Shown: positions 25,576-34,626, counted from the first letter of the stretch. The stretch is 34,953 nucleotides of DNA from Aestuariicoccus sp032586235 (GCF_032586235.1 NZ_JAWHTD010000038.1:1-34953), one strand, 5' to 3'. Notes: generated by a model not told the origin, from the letters alone. A program made the numbers and translations.

Positions 25576-26618
25576 TGGCGACCGCGCTGCATGGCCCTAC
25601 CGATTTCGATCCCGAAGCTCTGGCCAGTCTTCTGGAACACCGCCTCGGGCCTACGAACGGCACCTTCCACCTGAGCCGGATCGACGGGGGACAGTCGAAC
25701 CCGTCCTATTTCCTCGACTGGGCCGGGCGCCGTCTGGTGCTGCGCAAACAACCTGCCGGCCCGATCCTGAGGGGCGCGCATGCAATCGACCGCGAATACC
25801 GCGTGCTGAAAGCGCTGCACCCTACCTCGGTCCCGGTCCCCGAGCCGGTTCTCTACCACGACGAGGCAGACGCGATCGGGACGCCCTTCTACCTAATGGA
25901 GCGAGTCGATGGACGGGTGCTGACCGACACCGCACTTTCGCACATGGCCCCCGACAAACGCCGCACGATCTGGATGGCGGTGGCCGACGCCATGGCGGCG
26001 ATGCACTCGGTTCGGCCCGAGGACGTGGGGCTGGGCGATTTCGGCAAGCCGGGCAATTATTTCGAGCGGCAGATCACCCGCTGGGACAGGCAATACCGCG
26101 GCTCACCTTCCGGTCCGATCGCCCCTATCGAGCGGCTTCACGGCTGGCTTGGCGCACACCTGCCGCCAGATGACGGCACCATCGCACTCTGTCACGGAGA
26201 CTTCCGGCTGGGCAACATGCTTTTCCACCCGACAGAACCGCGCGTCGTCGCGATCCTCGATTGGGAGCTTTCGACGCTCGGCCATCCGCTGGCCGACCTC
26301 GGCTTCTGTTGCATGCCCTGGCACACAGCACCCGATGAATACGGCGGGTTGCTTGGTTATGATCTCGCGGCGATGCACCTGCCTTCGGAAGACGCATTCG
26401 TCGCGCGCTACATGGCGACCCGTCCCGGTTCAGCACCGCTTTTGGCTTTTCACAAGGCCTTCGCGCTATACCGCTTCGCGGTAATCTTTGTCGGCATCAC
26501 AGACCGCGCCCACGCCGGGACGTCGAACGATCCCGAGGCCGCGAAATTTGCACCGCTTGCGGAGCGGTTTGCCCTCAGAGCACTGGAGATCGTCGACCGT
26601 GGATCTCACGACGCTTGA
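25575..26618 (+). CDS. APH-family kinase (ACAD-associated phosphotransferase)
   Basis: A 347-residue protein-kinase-like phosphotransferase of the APH family. It has a Gly-rich opening GGQSNPSY (residues 38-45), a strand Lys in LRKQP, the catalytic CHGDFRLGN (HGD at 207-209, Asn214) and the metal-binding ILDWELSTLGHPLADLGF (Asp229, Glu231). This DWE variant is typical of kinases paired with acyl-CoA dehydrogenases, not of antibiotic-resistance enzymes. Its ATG at 25575 overlaps the dehydrogenase stop, implying tight coupling. The likely job is to phosphorylate the hydroxyl of a hydroxyacyl-CoA so the dehydrogenase-like partner can eliminate it. It ends the catabolic operon; an AT-rich gap follows. 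Confidence 0.9.
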   Translation: MATALHGPTDFDPEALASLLEHRLGPTNGTFHLSRIDGGQSNPSYFLDWAGRRLVLRKQPAGPILRGAHAIDREYRVLKALHPTSVPVPEPVLYHDEADAIGTPFYLMERVDGRVLTDTALSHMAPDKRRTIWMAVADAMAAMHSVRPEDVGLGDFGKPGNYFERQITRWDRQYRGSPSGPIAPIERLHGWLGAHLPPDDGTIALCHGDFRLGNMLFHPTEPRVVAILDWELSTLGHPLADLGFCCMPWHTAPDEYGGLLGYDLAAMHLPSEDAFVARYMATRPGSAPLLAFHKAFALYRFAVIFVGITDRAHAGTSNDPEAAKFAPLAERFALRALEIVDRGSHDA

Positions 26619-26880
26619 AGATAGCCGCCTTGACGAGGGGTGACGCGGCTCGATTTTTGGATCAGGGGCCGACCGGCGAACGGCACAACCTGTCAATAGC
26701 TCCGCAACATGCCGCCGACAGCACTAAGTTCTGCGATCAAAACATGAACATACATTGCACACGAAATTGCTCAATTTATTGAAATTAATCAAAAATCTCC
26801 ACCATCTATCACTAGACAGACTTGGCACCGTGCAAATATGAATTCACAAACCAGCGCCAAAAACGCTCGTTCGCGCCCGA
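26619..26880. other. AT-rich gene-free gap at the end of the catabolic cluster
   Basis: No gene is supported here. From about 26700 to 26820 the base composition drops to clearly AT-rich, unlike the GC-rich operon before it. It includes AATTTATTGAAATT (26773-26786), a small hairpin-forming repeat, but no clear terminator. The change of composition at the exact border with a phage-gene fragment suggests a junction of unrelated DNA. Confidence 0.5.
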
Positions 26881-27969
26881 TCACCCCTTGAACCTGCTGC
26901 AGTGCCGGATCGTGTGGTGCGGGAAGTCCAAAGCGCGCAGGCATTGGGACATGCTGTCAACCTGGTCATCATGTTTCCCTTTCGGAAAGGAGGCCACTTC
27001 CGCCTTTAGCCCTTCTAGCCAGTGCGCGGCTTTGGGAAGACGCACCTGCCCGTCCTCGATTTTGGCGGACTGAGCGATCATGCGTTCGACCTTACCCTTT
27101 TCTGGGGAAAGCCACGTCGCCTCTCTGACGCCCTTCTTCACGAGATCGGGTTTTAACGACAGCCCGGTAACCGCTTTCTCTATGACGATGAGGTTCGGCT
27201 TCCATTTCTTTCTCAGCGCGAGTGCCGCGTAGAGGATTTCCGGATAAAGCTGTTGCTGCCGGTAGACATCCAGCAAGTCGACGTAGTTACCGATAATGCC
27301 CCACGTCGTGCAGACGGTGTAGTCGTTCGACTCGCCCGGAATGGCTGCGGTATCCCAGCTTTGCACGACGGCTTCGTACTGCGCTCGAGGACGAGCTTTG
27401 TCGTAAGCACCAAACCATTCAAGCTTGATGAGGTTGCCGCCCGGCAGAACCGGAAGTTGCTGGTACTCCGCCTCATAGGCAAGGTGACCGATCTCGGATC
27501 GGATCTTGGCATACTCGTCCAGCCCGAACCGGTCAGGATCAAGCGGCTCGCCGCGTTGGCGCCGATACTCCATGCCGTCGCCCAGATCGAAAGGCTGCTC
27601 GTCGAGTGCAAGCGCGGGCCAGCTCAGGACTTCCCAGGCACCGCTTTGCTTCAGGCGGCCCAGAAGATCGTCTTCATGCAACCGTTGACCTACTACCACA
27701 ATGGTTCCGGTTTTTGGGTTATCCAGACGCGTGGCGATGGTGTTCTGGTAGACCTCAAAGGCCGCGTCGCGGGCAGCTTGAGAATGCGTGTCCTGCGCCT
27801 TCATGGGATCGTCGATAACGACGATATCACCTCCCTTGCCTGTCATCGTGCCTTGCATCGACGTGGCGATCCGGAAGCCTTTCCGTGAGGTGTGGAACTC
27901 GGCGACCGAATTTTTCTTCGGATCGAACTGCATGGCTGGGAAACAAGCCTTGTAGAATGGCTCCTGCAT
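26881..27969 (-). pseudogene. Phage terminase large subunit, N-terminally truncated
   Basis: A 362-residue open frame matching the middle and C-terminal parts of a phage terminase large subunit, the motor that cuts and packages phage DNA. The Walker B-like IVVIDDPMK and an ATPase-coupling segment (IVVVGQRLHEDDLLGRL) are present, followed by the RNase H-like nuclease with acidic residues in QSWDTA, VIEKA and HDDQVDS. The N-terminal part with the Walker A loop is missing. Codons just upstream in the same frame still read like the family (HKCRGLMQEPFY) but stop codons follow within 17 codons. No other phage genes (portal, capsid, tail) are nearby. This is a relic, not an active prophage. The start at 27969 is only the first ATG of the surviving frame. 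Confidence 0.8.
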
Positions 27970-28709
27970 CAGTCCGCGACACTTGTGACCTTCCTCTCAG
28001 CCATCTCGTTAGCCGCAACCGTCATGTTCTGGCTATGAAATGTGAATGAGTCCTGACCCTAAGGACAATGTCCGCTACGGGCTCAACTCCGACATCTGAG
28101 TATTTCCCTCAAATGACGACTAAGTGCCGTTGAGCAGTCGTTCGGTCACGGAAAGCGGGACTTCCAGCTCTCAATTACCGCTTCGATCCGGAGCGGACGC
28201 TGGCGAAAAATCGAGAAATGACCGGGTCGCGGACGCAGCTGCCATAAACGTCGAGCTGTGATAGTGCTTTGTAGAGGCGTTTCGGAGGCTAAACGCGGAT
28301 AACCGAAGACATTGAAACCGATCCTAGGCTGTATGGCTTCGACACCAGCAGATACATCGGCAGGTCGTCTGGCTCCACTTCCGGTTCCCACGGAGCTGTC
28401 GTGATGTCGAGGACATGCTTGCCGAACGGGCACGAAGGCGTGTTAACTATATCTGGTAAAGAGGTTCGACTAGAAATCGGACGGCTTTTTTTAGGTTGAT
28501 TTCATCACCAAGTACCTGGGCCGACTATCTCGGTGAAGGGCTGAACCTGTCGAACCACTTGGAGTTCAAGAAAGTGCTTACGTTGTCGAGGCCGAGGTCC
28601 ACACAAAACCGCCCCAGAGCAGTCGCAAGTAACCCTAAGCCCTGTTTACGGCGCTGTTCGATCCTCCGAGGTTCGCCGGCCAAGCATCTATCCACGTGAA
28701 GGAGGCCGA
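27970..28709. other. Gene-poor scar after the terminase fragment
   Basis: About 740 bases with no convincing gene. Open frames on both strands are short and of low-complexity, Arg- or Ser-rich composition. One stretch on the minus strand (about 28460 down to a stop at 28289-28291) reads like real protein, with CPFGKHVLDITTAPWEPE and DDLPMYLLVSKPYS, and may be the end of a lost gene, but it has no start or neighbours and I do not recognise it. An AGGAGG ribosome site (28700-28705) near the right edge belongs to the gene at 28710. Confidence 0.4.
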
Positions 28710-29372
28710 ATGCCGTTTCTAGAGGTATTTGGGTGGCTGGGGGCGCTGCTGACGCTTGCCGCATATTCCATGCGCAGTATGTTTCCGCTGCGCTGCGTCG
28801 CACTGGGCGCAAACGTGGCATTCATTACCTATGGGGCGCTGACGCCAGTATACCCGATGCTCGCACTGCATTTGGGGCTCCTGCCGCTAAATGCTTACCG
28901 TCTTGCCGAGATCCTGCTGGGCTTGCGCCGGATGCGAGCTGCCAGCCGGATCGTCAATCCCGTCGATGCCCTAAGACCCTTTCTTCGCCCGACAAGGTTT
29001 TCGGATGGTGATGTCGTTTTCCGCCGCGGCGACGTGCCGGACCGCATCTACTATCTCGAACGCGGTACGGTTCTTCTGCCTGAACTGGGCGAACGGCTTT
29101 TGGAAGGGACGATATTCGGCGAGATGGCCTATTTCTCCGATGCCGGGCAGAGAACCGCTTCGGCGATTTGCGAGGGAGATTGCTCGATCCTCTCCATCGA
29201 CGAGAAAAGCTTCATGATGCTGAATCGGCAGCATCCGGAATTCGGTCATTATCTGATCCGTTTGATCGCTCAACGACTCGTAGACGGGCACCGCAAGCGA
29301 CCTGAGCTCTATGAAGGTTTCATCGAACAGCCCAGCGCCGGACCTATGCAGATGGACGGTTCAGCAACCTGA
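28710..29372 (+). CDS. Membrane-anchored cyclic-nucleotide-binding protein
   Basis: A 220-residue protein with about three N-terminal membrane segments (residues 5-20, 25-45 and 48-70) followed by a cyclic-nucleotide-binding (CAP_ED) domain at about 88-195. The phosphate-binding cassette FGEMAYFSDAGQRTASA is present, with Glu138 for the ribose and Arg148 for the cyclic phosphate, so ligand binding is plausible. There is no helix-turn-helix, so it is not a CRP-type transcription factor. Start supported by AGGAGG directly upstream. It converges on a second protein of the same layout, 20 bases away, next to an ammonium transporter-cyclase fusion. It likely senses cAMP at the membrane; its output is unknown. 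The membrane part vaguely resembles small YgjV-like inner membrane proteins. Confidence 0.82.
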   Translation: MPFLEVFGWLGALLTLAAYSMRSMFPLRCVALGANVAFITYGALTPVYPMLALHLGLLPLNAYRLAEILLGLRRMRAASRIVNPVDALRPFLRPTRFSDGDVVFRRGDVPDRIYYLERGTVLLPELGERLLEGTIFGEMAYFSDAGQRTASAICEGDCSILSIDEKSFMMLNRQHPEFGHYLIRLIAQRLVDGHRKRPELYEGFIEQPSAGPMQMDGSAT

Positions 29373-29392
29373 CGCAGCGGAAGGGGCTTGCC

Positions 29393-30136
29393 CTAGAATT
29401 CCGAGGCTGGGAACGCCTCCGATGTGGCGCGGTTGTTTGCCTGCAAAAGCCTCATATTGGCATCCACGAGCTTACGGCCCACCGACGCCCGCAGCCACTG
29501 CTCGACATGAAGTCGTATCTCATCGTCGTTCTTGCAAAGCGCCATTATGTCAGCGCCGGAGAGTGTGAAAACGCGCACCGGTTCTACCACCTCGACCCGC
29601 GCAGAAGCCCGCCCGCCCGATAAAACATTGAGCTCTCCGACAAAACCGCGCCGGATCTCCGCAACGACATGACCTTTTGCGATCACCAGCGCCTCGCCCG
29701 TGAGGATGTAATACAATTCCTCGACGGGGACGTCTTCTTCTATAAGGACGGTGCCGGCCGGAACGTCGGACCACCGCCCCAAGTTCAGCAGGCGTCGCGC
29801 CATGGGGACAGGCATTGCGGGAAAGACATCATCTATCATCTCGCGTTCCTCCGTCGAAAAATCGTTCTTCAGGCTCAGATAAAAGAGGCGAGCCATCCCG
29901 ACGAGGCTAATGCAAATCCAGAAAACCTGAATCGTGGCAGCGGCGGGATTGAACGCGTTGACGAGACTGATGAGAACCAAAGATGCCGCAGTCAGGTTTA
30001 GCAGCGCATAGGTATAGCTCGACCCTCGAATGAACCCGGATTGGAGAGCGGCGTAGGAACCCACGTAGAAGAACGCGCCAAGATGCCCGATCCAGTTGAA
30101 GACCAAGTCTTCAGAGATGCCGCCGGTTTCCATCAT
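29393..30136 (-). CDS. Membrane-anchored cyclic-nucleotide-binding protein
   Basis: A 247-residue protein: about three membrane segments in residues 14-87, similar to the CBU_0592-like membrane family, then a cyclic-nucleotide-binding domain at about 105-215. The phosphate cassette GFVGELNVLSGGRASA has Glu168 and Arg176, the key ribose and phosphate contacts. The C terminus is a short amphipathic tail with no DNA-binding domain. It starts 54 bases after the Amt-cyclase gene on the same strand and probably shares its message, so it is the natural receptor for that cyclase's product. Same layout as the convergent protein at 28710 but low sequence similarity, so not a recent duplicate. What it does on binding is not visible. 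Confidence 0.82.
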   Translation of the reverse strand: MMETGGISEDLVFNWIGHLGAFFYVGSYAALQSGFIRGSSYTYALLNLTAASLVLISLVNAFNPAAATIQVFWICISLVGMARLFYLSLKNDFSTEEREMIDDVFPAMPVPMARRLLNLGRWSDVPAGTVLIEEDVPVEELYYILTGEALVIAKGHVVAEIRRGFVGELNVLSGGRASARVEVVEPVRVFTLSGADIMALCKNDDEIRLHVEQWLRASVGRKLVDANMRLLQANNRATSEAFPASEF

Positions 30137-30190
30137 CGGCTGATGGGCTCGGTACGCGTGGGTTGTTCAACCTGCCTTGGCTCGCTGCAA

Positions 30191-32251
30191 CTACCGCGCA
30201 TCGACTGACCTGTTGCGCTTGAAAAAACGCGACGGTTTTTGCTGCATGGTCTGCCGTCGCCCCTCGACGGAAAAGAGCACCGTCGACCCGATGCCCTTAA
30301 GCCTGACGCGGCGCTGTTTCTCATAGATGAATTCGGTGCCGATCCTGTCGATCACCGCCTCGCTGACCGAGATCTTTCCCGGTTGGCCGGCCTCTTCGAT
30401 GCGAGAGGCGAGGTTCACCGTCATGCCCCACATGTCGTAGACAAAGCGCAATTCGCCAACCACGCCGGCCACCAACGGGCCGCTGTGCACACCGATGCGC
30501 ACTTGCAGGTCCCGTCCCATTGAAAGTCCGTGCTGTCTTGTCTGGAACAGCAATTCCAGAGCTGCATCTATGGCGACTGCGCAATGATCAGCATCGTCAT
30601 TCATCACACCTGCGACATACATATAGCTGTCGCCCACGGTCTTGATCTTCTCAAGGTCATAATGCTGGATCACAGTGTCGAACTTGCCGAAGAGGTCGCG
30701 GAGGAGGGCGATCGAGTCCTCCGGCGGCACGCTCGCGGAATATTCCGTGAAATCGACGATATCGACGAATACGACGGTCGCGTCCGTGACCTGATCTACG
30801 ATCTGCTCGGCGCCACCGTTAATGCGAGCCGCAATTCGCTTCGGCAAAACGCTTTCCAGAAGCTCGTTTTTCTGCGCCAACGCTAGCTCCAGTTCAGCCT
30901 GTTGCCTTTCTGCTCGGTCAAAGGACCTTTCGAGTTCGAACAGCACCGAATTGTAAAACAGACCGATTTGACCGACTTCGGTAAAAGGGGATTGCGGCGC
31001 GCGTTCGGAAAGGTCGCGGTTACGGGCTTGCCGTTGCATGACCTCGAAAAGTTCGTTGAGGTCGGTGTTGGCACCGTGCTCGCCGACATTGAGCCCGATG
31101 GTTTCGACATGTTGGGTAACCCGAAGCGGGATCACTTGATTGATTGACCAGAGCAAGCCTAGCGGCACCGCTACGGCATGGGCGATCAGCACGACGATCC
31201 CCGTCATTTGCATTGCGAGCTGCTCGCCTACCCCTGAGCCAAGCTGATCGGAACCGAAGATGGCGACCGCCGCAAGCCCCCAAAGGCCGGACAGGAAATG
31301 CACCGGGACCGCTCCGACCACGTCGTCGATATGTAGCCGTTCCAGCGCCTTGTCGCCGAAAAAGGCGATGCTCCCTCCGACCGACCCTACGACAATCGCC
31401 TCTCGCACCGAGATCAAGTCGCAGCTCGCCGTGATCGCGACGAGCCCGGCAAGACCGCCATTCATGCCGTAGAAGACGCTCGGCTTGCGCTCCATCGTCC
31501 AGGAGATGGCGAGACCCGTCAGTACGCCACCTGCGCCGCCGACGATAGTGTTGAGCAGCAATCCCGGTACTTCAGTGGTAAATCCCCCAGCGCTGCCGCC
31601 GTTGAAGCCGAACCACCCGAACCAGATAAGCAATACGCCCAGCATCGTTAAAGGCAGGTTCGATCCGTTGAACCGTCGCGGCTGTCCGCTGTCCAGAAAG
31701 CGGCCCTCGCGCGGGCCAATGATCAGGATCGCGGCCAGCGCGACACCACCGCCTACGGCGTGGACCACGCCCGAGCCCGCAAAATCGTAGAAGCCCTGTC
31801 TATTGAGCCAACCGACCGGCGCGCCAGCGGCATCCTCGGCCCAAGCCCAATGGCCGAAGATCGGATAGATCAAGGTTACGGTGATCACGGTTATGAGAAG
31901 ATAGGCGTGAAATGCCGAACGCTCAGCCACGGCGCCGGACAGGATTGTTGCCGCCGTCCCGCAGAACATCGCTTGAAAGATGAACTGTACGTAGGCGCCG
32001 CTGGCGTCCAGCTTTTCAAATGCGAAATCCGATGTGCCGATCAGACCGCCGAAGCTTGTTCCGAACATCAATCCGTAGCCGATTGCCCAGAAGAGCAGCA
32101 CGGAGATCGACAGATCGCTGATGTTCTTTATCGCAACGCTGATGTTGTTCTTGCTGCGAGTAATACCTGCCTCGAGACACATGAAGCCGGCTTGCATCAT
32201 GAAAATCAGCGTTGCGCAGAATATCACCCAGACTTGATCGATTTCAGTCAT
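30191..32251 (-). CDS. Ammonium transporter fused to class III adenylate cyclase
   Basis: A 686-residue single protein. Residues 1-390 are a complete Amt channel with the twin histidines (GVVHAVGG about 164, PVHFLSGLWG about 318), the Asp of YDFAG and the FQAMF gate region. Residues 390-480 are a linker of the type found in Amt-signalling fusions (LNVGEHGANTDL, FTEVGQIG), then a coiled coil and the LLESVLPKRIA cyclase entry helix. Residues 490-665 are a class III cyclase with both metal Asp (FVDIVDFT, TVGDSYM), the adenine-specifying Lys (EKIKTVGD) and Asp (VYDMWG), and the catalytic Asn/Arg (TVNLASR). It should be an adenylate cyclase gated by ammonium. I use ATG 32251; TTG one codon earlier is possible, and neither has a good ribosome site. 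Counting from the TTG would shift residue numbers by one. Confidence 0.92.
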   Translation of the reverse strand: MTEIDQVWVIFCATLIFMMQAGFMCLEAGITRSKNNISVAIKNISDLSISVLLFWAIGYGLMFGTSFGGLIGTSDFAFEKLDASGAYVQFIFQAMFCGTAATILSGAVAERSAFHAYLLITVITVTLIYPIFGHWAWAEDAAGAPVGWLNRQGFYDFAGSGVVHAVGGGVALAAILIIGPREGRFLDSGQPRRFNGSNLPLTMLGVLLIWFGWFGFNGGSAGGFTTEVPGLLLNTIVGGAGGVLTGLAISWTMERKPSVFYGMNGGLAGLVAITASCDLISVREAIVVGSVGGSIAFFGDKALERLHIDDVVGAVPVHFLSGLWGLAAVAIFGSDQLGSGVGEQLAMQMTGIVVLIAHAVAVPLGLLWSINQVIPLRVTQHVETIGLNVGEHGANTDLNELFEVMQRQARNRDLSERAPQSPFTEVGQIGLFYNSVLFELERSFDRAERQQAELELALAQKNELLESVLPKRIAARINGGAEQIVDQVTDATVVFVDIVDFTEYSASVPPEDSIALLRDLFGKFDTVIQHYDLEKIKTVGDSYMYVAGVMNDDADHCAVAIDAALELLFQTRQHGLSMGRDLQVRIGVHSGPLVAGVVGELRFVYDMWGMTVNLASRIEEAGQPGKISVSEAVIDRIGTEFIYEKQRRVRLKGIGSTVLFSVEGRRQTMQQKPSRFFKRNRSVDAR

Positions 32252-32254
32252 CAA

Positions 32255-32742
32255 TGAAGCTTAAAACTATCTTAGTTCCTCCGCGCTGAATGGCTCGGAG
32301 GGTGGATTTCCACTGCCTTAGCTTCAAGCCTCCCGCTGTCGGTTGTCAACGAAAAGAGCCTTTCGAATACATTTTTTTTCCTCCATTTGAGCCGAGGAAC
32401 TGCCACGGCGGCGCTGCCACGTTAACTTGCCATGTCCGTTACGGCCTTCGTGTATTGGGATGAGGCCGCCACAAGCTTGCGCCGACGGACCGTGGCTACG
32501 GCTTGCCAGAGTTGCCGCCCTATTCCCTCGGTCTGTACGCCTCGCGGACGCCGAGCGAGCCCGTGAATGCGGCGATCGCGCATATCAAGCGGTCTTTTAC
32601 ACAGCGAAAGTCCAGTCTTTGACCTCCACCAGCCGGGCCGCAGTAGCCAAGAAAGCCAATTGTCTTTCACGACGCCAGAACACAGCAGGTCGAAAGAAGG
32701 AAGCTGCGCCCCTTGAACGATGGGGCCCGCATTGAGCCGTCC
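32255..32742. other. Intergenic region upstream of the Amt-cyclase gene
   Basis: About 490 bases between two leftward genes. The part near 32255-32420 should hold the promoter of the Amt-cyclase operon and includes an A/T run (about 32368-32380), but no confident -35/-10 or NtrC/sigma-54 site was found by eye. The rest (32420-32740) is GC-rich with open frames on both strands that do not resemble known proteins. I call no gene here. No glnK/P-II gene, the usual Amt partner, is present. Confidence 0.45.
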
Positions 32743-34626
32743 TCAGAACACGACGTTCAGCATCGTCAAAGAGACCACGAGAAACAGAACCGTCATTATC
32801 CCGCCGCTCTTGATGAAGTCGATCACCCGGTAGCCCGCTGGTCCCATGATCAACGCGTTGACTTGGTGCGTTGGGATCAAGAATGAGTTTGAGGTGGAGA
32901 TCGCCACCGTGAGTGCGAAGAGAGCGGGGTTTCCTCCCGCGGCAATGGCGATAGAAACCGCGAGCGGCACCAGAAGGACGGTCGCGCCGACGTTCGACAT
33001 GATCAGCGTGAAGATCGTTGCAAGGATGGCAAGCCCCGCCTGGAGTGACCAGAGCGGCCATCCGTCGAGCAGGCGGATGATCTCTTGCGCGATCCACGCC
33101 GCCGTTCCGGTGGACTGGACCGCCTGCCCCAGCGGGATCAAGCTCGCCAAAAGAAAGACGGTGCTCCAGCTGATCGACTCGTAGGCCTCGTCGATGTCTA
33201 TGACGCCCGTGAGGACCATACCCGCTGCTCCGGTCAGCAGGCAGAGTGACAAGCGGAGATCGGTAAGCAGGATCAGCCCGAGCGCGATTGCGAAGAAGAA
33301 TAATGCCCAGCCGACCTTGGTCGGGCGGAGCTCCTCGCGTGGAAACTCGGAGGTTACCACGACAAAGTTCCGGTCCCGCGTGAGGCGGGTCAGAGCGTCC
33401 CAGGTACAATGGATGACCAGCGTGTCCCCCGCCAGAAACGGAACCTCGCCGACCTGAGTCGGTGCGTGCTCGGCAGTTGCGACGAGGCTCATCGTCTCCT
33501 CGCCTCGGTGGATGGCGAGAAGGCTTGCACCATAAGTCTTCCGAAACACCAGTTCGTGGGCGCATTTGCCGATCACAGACGATCCCGGTGGAATGACCAT
33601 TTCTGCGATCCCTGAGCGCGTCGGCGCGCACATCTCGGCAAAGACATCAAGATCGGGGTGCAATTCAAAGCCCTGCTCCTCGACCATTTCACGAATGTTT
33701 TTTTCCCGCCCCAGCAATGCCAGCCGGCATGGCGTCGTAATCTCGGTCTGAATGACGGGCGCGAACCACGTTTTACCCTGATAGGCACTGCCGATAATGT
33801 AGACATGGTAGTGCTTCATCAGGTCGTCAAAGGTCTTGCCTTCGCAGGAACTGCCGGCGGGGATCGTGATCTCGAAGATGTCGGTCTTCAGGCCATAAAT
33901 CGTCTTGAGATACTCCTTGACCGACCGACCGCTTGTGGCGTCGCCCTCGGCAGCCCGTCCGGGCAGTATCCACCGTCCGAGCAGCATGAAATAGAGAATG
34001 CCGCTTGCCACGAGCGCAAGTCCGATAGGCGTCACGGAGAAGAGACCAAAGGTTTCCATACGCTGGTCTTCCGGCAGCGCCCGGTTGGCGTTCAAGATCA
34101 GATCGTTCAACAGGATGAGGGGCGACGAGCCCACCATGGTCATCGTGCCCCCGAGGATGGCGCAGAAGCCCATAGGCATCAGCAGACGTCCGAGCGGGAT
34201 TTCGGTGCGGACAGAAATCCGGCTGACCACAGGCAAAAAGAGCGCGGCTGCGCCCACGTTCTGCATGAAGGACGATATCACGCCCACCGTTCCCGAAACG
34301 ATCGGAACGACACGTGCCTCGGATTTACCGCCGCGCCTCAGGATAAGAGCCGCGACGCTGTTCATCATTCCGGTCTTGTCAAGGCCGGCCCCGATGATCA
34401 TCACCGCTATGATCGACACGACAGCATTCGAGGCCAGACCATCGAAGAGGCGCGATACATCGGCAAGCGTGCCTAGCCCAGGCACCTGACTCAGCAATCC
34501 CAAGAGAACCATCACGAGGATCGCCGCAAAGTCGATGCGCACGACCTCGGAGACAAAGAGGATGACCGTGAACAGAAGTAGGCCGAGAACGACCATCATG
34601 GGCAATGTTAGACTGATGGTCTCCAA
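32743..34626 (-). CDS. SLC13-family permease with two RCK_C domains
   Basis: A 627-residue inner-membrane transporter of the SLC13/DASS (ArsB/NhaD-like) superfamily, which moves dicarboxylates, sulfate or related anions, usually with sodium. Two membrane halves (about 1-220 and 435-627) carry the repeated family motifs SSFMQNVGAAALFLPV and IMSNVGATVLLVPL, and a late STSNSFLIPTHQVN segment. Between them sit two RCK_C/TrkA_C domains (about 245-325 and 335-420), with GSSCEGKT, then PPGSSVIGK and LAGDTLVIHC, which in related proteins are regulatory ligand-binding modules. I use a TTG start at 34626 because a GGGGGA ribosome site precedes it and an in-frame stop lies just upstream. The substrate is not predictable; sulfate/sulfonate or dicarboxylate are likely. 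Confidence 0.88.
   Translation of the reverse strand: METISLTLPMMVVLGLLLFTVILFVSEVVRIDFAAILVMVLLGLLSQVPGLGTLADVSRLFDGLASNAVVSIIAVMIIGAGLDKTGMMNSVAALILRRGGKSEARVVPIVSGTVGVISSFMQNVGAAALFLPVVSRISVRTEIPLGRLLMPMGFCAILGGTMTMVGSSPLILLNDLILNANRALPEDQRMETFGLFSVTPIGLALVASGILYFMLLGRWILPGRAAEGDATSGRSVKEYLKTIYGLKTDIFEITIPAGSSCEGKTFDDLMKHYHVYIIGSAYQGKTWFAPVIQTEITTPCRLALLGREKNIREMVEEQGFELHPDLDVFAEMCAPTRSGIAEMVIPPGSSVIGKCAHELVFRKTYGASLLAIHRGEETMSLVATAEHAPTQVGEVPFLAGDTLVIHCTWDALTRLTRDRNFVVVTSEFPREELRPTKVGWALFFFAIALGLILLTDLRLSLCLLTGAAGMVLTGVIDIDEAYESISWSTVFLLASLIPLGQAVQSTGTAAWIAQEIIRLLDGWPLWSLQAGLAILATIFTLIMSNVGATVLLVPLAVSIAIAAGGNPALFALTVAISTSNSFLIPTHQVNALIMGPAGYRVIDFIKSGGIMTVLFLVVSLTMLNVVF

Noticed and set aside
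25575..26618. Aminoglycoside-resistance phosphotransferase
   Set aside because: Only the fold is shared; the DWE metal motif and the overlap with an acyl-CoA dehydrogenase point to acyl-CoA metabolism.
28146..28433. Leftward 95-codon frame in the scar region
   Set aside because: No domain, no ribosome site, and another frame of the same stretch looks more protein-like; not enough to call a gene.
32422..32735. Short overlapping frames on both strands upstream of the Amt-cyclase gene
   Set aside because: Neither has family features or a convincing start; probably non-coding or decayed DNA.
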